This document shows, piece after piece, positions 51,791 to 62,746 of a stretch of 64,000 bases of DNA (position 1 is the first letter of the stretch; each line of letters begins with the position of its first letter). Position numbers and translations under genes: made by a program. Below the pieces are notes generated by a model, which was given only the letters and a program-made list of their open reading frames with translations, was not told the origin of the DNA and searched no databases. The DNA comes from Zeugodacus cucurbitae (taxonomy: Eukaryota > Arthropoda > Insecta > Diptera > Tephritidae): positions 47,597,732-47,661,731 of the forward strand of contig NC_071668.1 in assembly GCF_028554725.1 (NCBI RefSeq), given 5' to 3'.

Positions 51791-52979
51791 ATTGCCTTGC
51801 GATAATGCAATCCCAGTTATGATTTTTTTTGTGTGTTTTTGTAAGAAATTTTTTGCACTCACTTTTTCGGCAATTATTTTGGTATCCGCTGATTTTGTTG
51901 TATATTGTATATATACAATTGTATTACGAATATATAAATATTCCACAATATTCAGTAAGAAAATATTTTTTGTTTATTTATTATTTGCGTCAGGTTTTTT
52001 TTTGTAATTATTTTCTTCGAGAACAAATTCAAATCGCTCCGTTCAACACAACTGTTCTTATGAAAATCTCAATATCAACTGAACTGAGAAAAATTAATTT
52101 GACAATATTGACTGTTTATGTTTTGAAGTTTTGATTTTTTCTGTTGAAAATATGTTAATGTTAATGTTTTTTTAATGTTAATTATTTTATTCTGGCAAAA
52201 ATTTTGGATTTTGGGGATCGTAAAAAATGACGAATAATGCATAATAACCCCTACCCACTTACTACGCTATTTTTGGTGCATTTGGTGGATGGATTTTTGG
52301 TACCATTCACCACTTTTTTGGTGCATTTTGGTGCATTTGATGCATTGACGCGTGGTGAAAACCCGATTTTTTCACGGCGCGCAAATGGGGTTATACAGGT
52401 CGTATGAGTACCATATTACCAAAAACAGAAAAACAGATATAAGGGTACCAAAAACAGAGGTAAGTGGGTAGGGGTTTTGTTTTTTAATTGTAAAACTGTT
52501 GCTGTCAAGAAGCCATTTTGTTTGTGTTTGTGTAAAGAAATATTTATTTAAAAATTGAAGAAAAATATACAAAAGGATATTACACTTTCGATCTTATAAA
52601 TATATAAATGTAAAATGTGTAAAAATAAACAATCGCCTAGCGACTTCAGACGCATTCTGCAATTATTGCTGAGAAATGCCCTCCAATTCTAATGCTCGGA
52701 AAATCTTCGAAATCGAGTAAATAAAGGCGGCGGTGCGTAAATCATTGCAGTGGTGAATGCCACCAAAATTGGCGTAGTAAGTGGGTAGGGGTTTTTTTTT
52801 TTAATTGTTAAACTGTTGCTGTCAAGAAGCCATTCTGTTTGTGTTTTTGTAAAGAAATATTTATTTAAAAAATTAAGAAAAATATACAAAAGGATATTAC
52901 ACTTTGGATCTTATAAATATATAAATGTAAAATTTGTAAAAATAAATAATCGCCAAGCGACTTCAGACGCATTCTGTAA
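51791..52979. other. Spacer between genes 15 and 16
   Basis: Standard layout, pseudo-exon at 52663-52750. The 3'UTR of gene 16 has TTTAAAAAATTAAG near 52863, shared only with gene 17. Confidence 0.85.
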
Positions 52980-54974
52980 TTATTGTTGAGAAATGCCCTC
53001 CATTTCTAAGGCTCGGAAAATCTTAGAAATCGAGTAAATAAAGGCAGCGGTGCGTAAATCATTGCAGAGACCGAATTCATTGGCCACAATCTTAATGCCT
53101 GCCCCCGCAGTTTCCATAACTGTTTGTAGTCCTGCGTCTACAATATCCGCCTCCTTCGTACAGTCTCTTATGAGCTTTAACTTTTTGTTTGGCTTGAACT
53201 TATCCTAAATAAATAAATTAAAAAAATTCATATTAACAAATTAACTTATTTGCACGGTGGTCAAAGTTCACTTACCTCGCACTCATTCATGGAGTTAAAG
53301 ATCTCGTTGATTATGGCTTTCTCGCGTTTAACATTCATTTTGCCATAAGATACATGATTGATATTCTTTAAGTACTCAAAGTAGGATACCGTTACACCGC
53401 CAGCATTGCAAAACAAATCCGGTATAATGAGTACATTCTTTTTACGTAATATTTCATCGGCAGCTGGCGTCGAAGGACCATTAGCGCCTTCTAAAATCAT
53501 CTTGGCTTGTACACTGTTAGCATTTTCGACAGTGAGAACCTTTTGCGTAGAGCAAGGCATTAGTATATCGCATTTTTCACCCAACAAACTGCCCTCTTTT
53601 TCGGTGGCTTTGGTATAGCCCTTGATTGATTTATTATTTTTTGCATAATACTCCATTAAGTCCTAAGTATATGAAGAAAATTAAAAAAATATTATCATGG
53701 AGATATTTATTTTCAATACGCCACATACCTTTGGATCAATGCCATTCTCATTTACTAGAGACACGTCAAATTCTTGAACACCGATCAGTTTGGCACCGGC
53801 TTCCACTACAAAAACGGATGCATGGGAACCGACATTGCCAAACCCTTGTACGATCACGGTTTTATCTTTCCAACCAGTCTTCCAGCCTAATAAATCCATC
53901 CAATCTTTATCCATAATAAAACATTCAGCCGCCTTAAATAGACCACGTCCCGTGGCGGCGGTGCGACCATTTATACCGCCTATTTCTACTGGCTTACCAG
54001 TCGTGATGGCCAATGCATCTACATCGTTATAGCCTAGAAGAACAATTTATTTGTCTATCAAGACGTTTTCTAATATTTCATAAAAAAAAATTACCAAAAG
54101 TTTTAATATATTGATCCACCAACCAACTCATCTCGCGTTGGCTGGTATTCACATCTGGTGCCGGTACATCTATACCCGGACCTATCATATTGCGACGTAA
54201 TAGCTCCATTGTATAGCGACGCGTAATTGTTTGCAATTCTTGTGCAGTATACTTCTTCGGGTCGATACGTATGCCACCCTTGGAACCACCAAACGGTACA
54301 TTCACGCAAGCCGTCTTAAACGCCATCAGATAAGCCAAAGCGCGTATCTCATCGGCGTCGACGTCCATGGCAAAATGTATGCCTACAAAAGAGGAACGGA
54401 TATGATCAGTCAGTTATATATATCATGCTAGACATCAGCAGTTGAAGCATTGAAAAGGAAGAACATTTTCTTGAAACACACAACTACATGCATATATTCT
54501 AGAAAATTCGTTGAGAAATTTTTTGAATATACCAGCTTTTCTAGAAAAATAATAGCCAATAATATAATTGAACCCACCGCCTTTGAGTGGTAATCTGTGT
54601 CTAGTGTGGTGTGCGCGATAGCCGGTGATTAGCTCGTAATTGCCATCACTTCTTATTATAGGGAAGGTAACTTCCAATAGATTTGTAGTGCAGCCCATCA
54701 ATTTAAGCATGACGGAAACACGTTATTCACGCTGTTCCTTCTTCATGTAAGGATACTTTTCCAGCTCCTTTATCATCATCGGCTCCATTAGCTGAGCGGC
54801 CGAGTGATAATAATACTCAACCATGTGTGCAAATGGTGGGTCTTTGTCTTTATTGATTTTTTCCAAATGCTTGGGCATCACGTGCTTTTCACGCGTAGCT
54901 CCAAGTCCGGTCCAGTTTAAAACTGTCTTCGATAGTGAAGATCGTAAAAGTTTACCATTTAAAAGGAAGGACAT
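52980..54974 (-). pseudogene. GDH gene 16, inactivated by nonsense at codon 84
   Basis: Exons would be 54974-54578, 54382-54095, 54033-53729, 53662-53276 and 53204-52980. In exon 1, CAA for Gln84 is TAA (54723-54725), which would end the product before any catalytic residue. Ala88Val and Arg135His are also present. Splice sites and all later exons are otherwise intact, so the break is recent. A Met at codon 89 could restart translation, but it would lack the targeting sequence and the start of the dehydrogenase fold. Confidence 0.92.
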
Positions 54975-56163
54975 ATTGCCTTGCGATAATGCAATCCCAG
55001 TTATGATTTTTTTTGTGTGTTTTTGTAAGAAATTTTTTGCACTCACTTTTTCGGCAATTATTTTGGTATCCGCTGATTTTGTTGTATATTGTATATATAC
55101 AATTGTATTACGAATATATAAATATTCCACAATATTCAGTAAGAAAATATTTTTTGTTTATTTATTATTTGCGTCAGGTTTTTTTTTGTAATTATTTTCT
55201 TCGAGAACAAATTCAAATCGCTCCGTTCAACACAACTGTTCTTATGAAAATCTCAATATCAACTGAACTGAGAAAAATTAATTTGACAATATTGACTGTT
55301 TATGTTTTGAAGTTTTGATTTTTTCTGTTGAAAATATGTTAATGTTAATGTTTTTTTAATGTTAATTATTTTATTCTGGCAAAAATTTTGGATTTTGGGG
55401 ATCGTAAAAAATGACGAATAATGCATAATAACCCCTACCCACTTACTACGCTATTTTTGGTGCATTTGGTGGATGGATTTTTGGTACCATTCACCACTTT
55501 TTTGGTGCATTTTGGTGCATTTGATGCATTGACGCGTGGTGAAAACCCGATTTTTTCACGGCGCGCAAATGGGGTTATACAGGTCGTATGAGTACCATAT
55601 TACCAAAAACAGAAAAACAGATATAAGGGTACCAAAAACAGAGGTAAGTGGGTAGGGGTTTTGTTTTTTAATTGTAAAACTGTTGCTGTCAAGAAGCCAT
55701 TTTGTTTGTGTTTGTGTAAAGAAATATTTATTTAAAAATTGAAGAAAAATATACAAAAGGATATTACACTTTCGATCTTATAAATATATAAATGTAAAAT
55801 GTGTAAAAATAAACAATCGCCTAGCGACTTCAGACGCATTCTGCAATTATTGCTGAGAAATGCCCTCCAATTCTAATGCTCGGAAAATCTTCGAAATCGA
55901 GTAAATAAAGGCGGCGGTGCGTAAATCATTGCAGTGGTGAATGCCACCAAAATTGGCGTAGTAAGTGGGTAGGGGTTTTTTTTTTTAATTGTTAAACTGT
56001 TGCTGTCAAGAAGCCATTCTGTTTGTGTTTTTGTAAAGAAATATTTATTTAAAAAATTAAGAAAAATATACAAAAGGATATTACACTTTGGATCTTATAA
56101 ATATATAAATGTAAAATTTGTAAAAATAAATAATCGCCAAGCGACTTCAGACGCATTCTGTAA
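54975..56163. other. Spacer between genes 16 and 17
   Basis: Standard layout, pseudo-exon at 55847-55934. It looks the same as the spacer between genes 15 and 16 at the positions compared. Confidence 0.85.
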
Positions 56164-58158
56164 TTATTGTTGAGAAATGCCCTCCATTTCTAAGGCTCGG
56201 AAAATCTTAGAAATCGAGTAAATAAAGGCAGCGGTGCGTAAATCATTGCAGAGACCGAATTCATTGGCCACAATCTTAATGCCTGCCCCCGCAGTTTCCA
56301 TAACTGTTTGTAGTCCTGCGTCTACAATATCCGCCTCCTTCGTACAGTCTCTTATGAGCTTTAACTTTTTGTTTGGCTTGAACTTATCCTAAATAAATAA
56401 ATTAAAAAAATTCATATTAACAAATTAACTTATTTGCACGGTGGTCAAAGTTCACTTACCTCGCACTCATTCATGGAGTTAAAGATCTCGTTGATTATGG
56501 CTTTCTCGCGTTTAACATTCATTTTGCCATAAGATACATGATTGATATTCTTTAAGTACTCAAAGTAGGATACCGTTACACCGCCAGCATTGCAAAACAA
56601 ATCCGGTATAATGAGTACATTCTTTTTACGTAATATTTCATCGGCAGCTGGCGTCGAAGGACCATTAGCGCCTTCTAAAATCATCTTGGCTTGTACACTG
56701 TTAGCATTTTCGACAGTGAGAACCTTTTGCGTAGAGCAAGGCATTAGTATATCGCATTTTTCACCCAACAAACTGCCCTCTTTTTCGGTGGCTTTGGTAT
56801 AGCCCTTGATTGATTTATTATTTTTTGCATAATACTCCATTAAGTCCTAAGTATATGAAGAAAATTAAAAAAATATTATCATGGAGATATTTATTTTCAA
56901 TACGCCACATACCTTTGGATCAATGCCATTCTCATTTACTAGAGACACGTCAAATTCTTGAACACCGATCAGTTTGGCACCGGCTTCCACTACAAAAACG
57001 GATGCATGGGAACCGACATTGCCAAACCCTTGTACGATCACGGTTTTATCTTTCCAACCAGTCTTCCAGCCTAATAAATCCATCCAATCTTTATCCATAA
57101 TAAAACATTCAGCCGCCTTAAATAGACCACGTCCCGTGGCGGCGGTGCGACCATTTATACCGCCTATTTCTACTGGCTTACCAGTCGTGATGGCCAATGC
57201 ATCTACATCGTTATAGCCTAGAAGAACAATTTATTTGTCTATCAAGACGTTTTCTAATATTTCATAAAAAAAAATTACCAAAAGTTTTAATATATTGATC
57301 CACCAACCAACTCATCTCGCGTTGGCTGGTATTCACATCTGGTGCCGGTACATCTATACCCGGACCTATCATATTGCGACGTAATAGCTCCATTGTATAG
57401 CGACGCGTAATTGTTTGCAATTCTTGTGCAGTATACTTCTTCGGGTCGATACGTATGCCACCCTTGGAACCACCAAACGGTACATTCACGCAAGCCGTCT
57501 TAAACGCCATCAGATAAGCCAAAGCGCGTATCTCATCGGCGTCGACGTCCATGGCAAAATGTATGCCTACAAAAGAGGAACGGATATGATCAGTCAGTTA
57601 TATATATCATGCTAGACATCAGCAGTTGAAGCATTGAAAAGGAAGAACATTTTCTTGAAACACACAACTACATGCATATATTCTAGAAAATTCGTTGAGA
57701 AATTTTTTGAATATACCAGCTTTTCTAGAAAAATAATAGCCAATAATATAATTGAACCCACCGCCTTTGAGTGGTAATCTGTGTCTAGTGTGGTGTGCGC
57801 GATAGCCGGTGATTAGCTCGTAATTGCCATCACTTCTTATTATAGGGAAGGTAACTTCCAATAGATTTGTAGTGCAGCCCATCAATTTAAGCATGACGGA
57901 AACACGTTATTCACGCTGTTCCTTCTTCATGTAAGGATACTTTTCCAGCTCCTTTATCATCATCGGCTCCATTAGCTGAGCGGCCGAGTGATAATAATAC
58001 TCAACCATGTGTGCAAATGGTGGGTCTTTGTCTTTATTGATTTTTTCCAAATGCTTGGGCATCACGTGCTTTTCACGCGTAGCTCCAAGTCCGGTCCAGT
58101 TTAAAACTGTCTTCGATAGTGAAGATCGTAAAAGTTTACCATTTAAAAGGAAGGACAT
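56164..58158 (-). pseudogene. GDH gene 17, inactivated by the same nonsense codon
   Basis: Exons would be 58158-57762, 57566-57279, 57217-56913, 56846-56460 and 56388-56164. The Gln84 stop is at 57907-57909, again with Ala88Val and Arg135His. It also shares a variant in the 3'UTR A/T run with gene 16 (near 52870 and 56055). Four shared changes in adjacent copies show that one dead unit was duplicated or copied by conversion. Confidence 0.92.
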
Positions 58159-59562
58159 ATTGCCTTGCGATAATGCAATCCCAGTTATGATTTTTTTTGT
58201 GTGTTTTTGTAAGAAATTTTTTGCACTCACTTTTTCGGCAATTATTTTGGTATCCGCTGATTTTGTTGTATATTGTATATATACAATTGTATTACGAATA
58301 TATAAATATTCCACAATATTCAGTAAGAAAATATTTTTTGTTTATTTATTATTTGCGTCAGGTTTTTTTTTGTAATTATTTTCTTCGAGAACAAATTCAA
58401 ATCGCTCCGTTCAACACAACTGTTCTTATGAAAATCTCAATATCAACTGAACTGAGAAAAATTAATTTGACAATATTGACTGTTTATGTTTTGAAGTTTT
58501 GATTTTTTCTGTTGAAAATATGTTAATGTTAATGTTTTTTTAATGTTAATTATTTTATTCTGGCAAAAATTTTGGATTTTGGGGATCGTAAAAAATGACG
58601 AATAATGCATAATAACCCCTACCCACTTACTACGCTATTTTTGGTGCATTTGGTGGATGGATTTTTGGTACCATTCACCACTTTTTTGGTGCATTTTGGT
58701 GCATTTGATGCATTGACGCGTGGTGAAAACCCGATTTTTTCACGGCGCGCAAATGGGGTTATACAGGTCGTATGAGTACCATATTACCAAAAACAGAAAA
58801 ACAGATATAAGGGTACCAAAAACAGAGGTAAGTGGGTAGGGGTTTTGTTTTTTAATTGTAAAACTGTTGCTGTCAAGAAGCCATTTTGTTTGTGTTTGTG
58901 TAAAGAAATATTTATTTAAAAATTGAAGAAAAATATACAAAAGGATATTACACTTTGGATCTTATAAATATATAAATGTAAAATGTGTAAAAATAAACAA
59001 TCGCCTAGCGACTTCAGACGCATTCTGCAATTATTGCTGAGAAATGCCCTTCAATTCTAATGCTCGGAAAATCTTCGAAATCGAGTAAATAAAGGCGGCG
59101 GTGCGTAAATCATTGCAGTGGTGAATACCATCAAAATTGGCGTAGTAAGTGGGTAGGGGGATATTACACTTTGGATCTTATAAATATATAAATGTAAAAT
59201 GTGTAAAAATAAACAATCGCCTAGCGACTTCAGACGCATTCTGCAATTATTGCTGAGAAATGCCCTCCAATTCTAATGCTCGGAAAATCTTCGAAATCGA
59301 GTAAATAAAGGCGGCGGTGCGTAAATCATTGCAGTGGTGAATGCCACCAAAATTGGCGTAGTAAGTGGGTAGGGGTTTTTTTTTTAATTGTTAAACTGTT
59401 GCTGTCAAGAAGCCATTCTGTTTGTGTTTTTGTAAAGAAATATTTATTTAAAAATTTAAGAAAAATATACAAAAGGATATTACACTTTGGATCTTATAAA
59501 TATATAAATGTAAAATTTGTAAAAATAAATAATCGCCAAGCGACTTCAGACGCATTCTGTAA
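58159..59562. other. Spacer between genes 17 and 18, enlarged by 216 bp
   Basis: It holds two copies of the GDH 3'-end pseudo-exon (59031-59118 and 59247-59334) because of a local tandem duplication. The left copy has extra substitutions (CCTTCAATTC; ATACCATCAAAATT). Confidence 0.88.
58943..59374. repeat. 216-bp direct tandem duplication in the spacer
   Basis: GGATATTACACTTTGGATC starts at 58943 and again at 59159. The junction joins the GTAAGTGGGTAGGGG motif directly to GATATTACAC, skipping the T-run and part of the 3'UTR, with only a GG overlap. The two copies differ at about three bases. Confidence 0.88.
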
Positions 59563-61557
59563 TTATTGTTGAGAAATGCCCTCCATTTCTAAGGCTCGGA
59601 AAATCTTAGAAATCGAGTAAATAAAGGCAGCGGTGCGTAAATCATTGCAGAGACCGAATTCATTGGCCACAATCTTAATGCCTGCCCCCGCAGTTTCCAT
59701 AACTGTTTGTAGTCCTGCGTCTACAATATCCGCCTCCTTCGTACAGTCTCTTATGAGCTTTACCTTTTTGTTTGGCTTGAACTTATCCTAAATAAATAAA
59801 TTAAAAAAATTCATATTAACAAATTAACTTATTTGCACGGTGGTCAAAGTTCACTTACCTCGCACTCATTCATGGAGTTAAAGATCTCGTTGATTATGGC
59901 TTTCTCGCGTTTAACATTCATTTTGCCATAAGATACATGATTGATATTCTTTAAGTACTCAAAGTAGGATACCGTTACACCGCCAGCATTGCAAAACAAA
60001 TCCGGTATAATGAGTACATTCTTTTTACGTAATATTTCATCGGCAGCTGGCGTCGAAGGACCATTAGCGCCTTCTAAAATCATCTTGGCTTGTACACTGT
60101 TAGCATTTTCGACAGTGAGAACCTTTTGCGTAGAGCAAGGCATTAGTATATCGCATTTTTCACCCAACAAACTGCCCTCTTTTTCGGTGGCTTTGGTATA
60201 GCCCTTGATTGATTTATTATTTTTTGCATAATACTCCATTAAGTCCTAAGTATATGAAGAAAATTAAAAAAATATTATCATGGAGATATTTATTTTCAAT
60301 ACGCCACATACCTTTGGATCAATGCCATTCTCATTTACTAGAGACACGTCAAATTCTTGAACACCGATCAGTTTGGCACCGGCTTCCACTACAAAAACGG
60401 ATGCATGGGAACCGACATTGCCAAACCCTTGTACGATCACGGTTTTATCTTTCCAACCAGTCTTCCAGCCTAATAAATCCATCCAATCTTTATCCATAAT
60501 AAAACATTCAGCCGCCTTAAATAGACCACGTCCCGTGGCGGCGGTGCGACCATTTATACCGCCTATTTCTACTGGCTTACCAGTCGTGATGGCCAATGCA
60601 TCTACATCGTTATAGCCTAGAAGAACAATTTATTTGTCTATCAAGACGTTTTCTAATATTTCATAAAAAAAAATTACCAAAAGTTTTAATATATTGATCC
60701 ACCAACCAACTCATCTCGCGTTGGCTGGTATTCACATCTGGTGCCGGTACATCTATACCCGGACCTATCATATTGCGACGTAATAGCTCCATTGTATAGC
60801 GACGCGTAATTGTTTGCAATTCTTGTGCAGTATACTTCTTCGGGTCGATACGTATGCCACCCTTGGAACCACCAAACGGTACATTCACGCAAGCCGTCTT
60901 AAACGCCATCAGATAAGCCAAAGCGCGTATCTCATCGGCGTCGACGTCCATGGCAAAACGTATGCCTACAAAAGAGGAACGGATATTATCAGTCAGTTAT
61001 ATATATCATGCTAGACATCAGCAGTTGAAGCATTGAAAAGGAAGAACATTTTCTTGAAACACACAACTACATGCATATATTCTAGAAAATTCGTTGAGAA
61101 ATTTTTTGAATATACCAGCTTTTCTAGAAAAATAATAGCCAATAATATAATTGAACCCACCGCCTTTGAGTGGTAATCTGTGTCTAGTGTGGTGTGCGCG
61201 ATAGCCGGTGATTAGCTCGTAATTGCCATCACTTCTTATTATAGGGAAGGTAACTTCCAATAGATTTGTAGTGCAGCCCATCAATTTAAGCATGGCGGAA
61301 ACACGTTGTTCACGCTGTTCCTTCTTCATGTAAGGATACTTTTCCAGCTCCTTTATCATCATCGGCTCCATTAGCTGAGCGGCCGAGTGATAATAATACT
61401 CAACCATGTGTGCAAATGGTGGGTCTTTGTCTTTATTGATTTTTTCCAAATGCTTGGGCATCACGTGCTTTTCACGCGTAGCTCCAAGTCCGGTCCAGTT
61501 TAAAACTGTCTTCGATAGTGAAGATCGTAAAAGTTTACCATTTAAAAGGAAGGACAT
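59563..61557 (-). CDS. GDH gene 18, intact
   Basis: Exons 61557-61161, 60965-60678, 60616-60312, 60245-59859 and 59787-59563. One conservative private change, Leu468 to Val, lies in the shortened antenna region encoded by exon 5. The spacer beyond its 3' end carries a 216-bp tandem duplication. Confidence 0.92.
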
Positions 61558-62746
61558 ATTGCCTTGCGATAATGCAATCCCAGTTATGATTTTTTTTGTG
61601 TGTTTTTGTAAGAAATTTTTTGCACTCACTTTTTCGGCAATTATTTTGGTATCCGCTGATTTTGTTGTATATTGTATATATACAATTGTATTACGAATAT
61701 ATAAATATTCCACAATATTCAGTAAGAAAATATTTTTTGTTTATTTATTATTTGCGTCAGGTTTTTTTTTGTAATTATTTTCTTCGAGAACAAATTCAAA
61801 TCGCTCCGTTCAACACAACTGTTCTTATGAAAATCTCAATATCAACTGAACTGAGAAAAATAAATTTGACAATATTGACTGTTTATGTTTTGAAGTTTTG
61901 ATTTTTTCTGTTGAAAATATGTTAATGTTAATGTTTTTTTAATGTTAATTATTTTATTCTGGCAAAAATTTTGGATTTTGGGGATCGTAAAAAATGACGA
62001 ATAATGCATAATAACCCCTACCCACTTACTACGCTATTTTTGGTGCATTTGGTGGATGGATTTTTGGTACCATTCACCACTTTTTTGGTGCATTTTGGTG
62101 CATTTGATGCCTTGACGCGTGGTGAAAACCCGATTTTTTCACGGCGCGCAAATGGGGTTATACAGGTCGTATGAGTACCATATTACCAAAAACAGAAAAA
62201 CAGATATAAGGGTACCAAAAACAGAGGTAAGTGGGTAGGGGTTTTGTTTTTTAATTGTAAAACTGTTGCTGTCAAGAAGCCATTTTGTTTGTGTTTGTGT
62301 AAAGAAATATTTATTTAAAAATTGAAGAAAAATATACAAAAGGATATTACACTTTCGATCTTATAAATATATAAATGTAAAATGTGTAAAAATAAACAAT
62401 CGCCTAGCGACTTCAGACGCATTCTGCAATTATTGCTGAGAAATGCCCTCCAATTCTAATGCTCGGAAAATCTTCGAAATCGAGTAAATAAAGGCGGCGG
62501 TGCGTAAATCATTGCAGTGGTGAATGCCACCAAAATTGGCGTAGTAAGTGGGTAGGGGTTTTTTTTTTTAATTGTTAAACTGTTGCTGTCAAGAAGCCAT
62601 TCTGTTTGTGTTTTTGTAAAGAAATATTTATTTAAAAATTTAAGAAAAATATACAAAAGGATATTACACTTTGGATCTTATAAATATATAAATGTAAAAT
62701 TTGTAAAAATAAATAATCGCCAAGCGACTTCAGACGCATTCTGTAA
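61558..62746. other. Spacer between genes 18 and 19
   Basis: Standard layout, pseudo-exon at 62430-62517. Its length (1,189 bp) and its rare variants (AAAAATAAATTTG, GATGCCTTGACG) match the spacer between genes 14 and 15. Confidence 0.86.
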
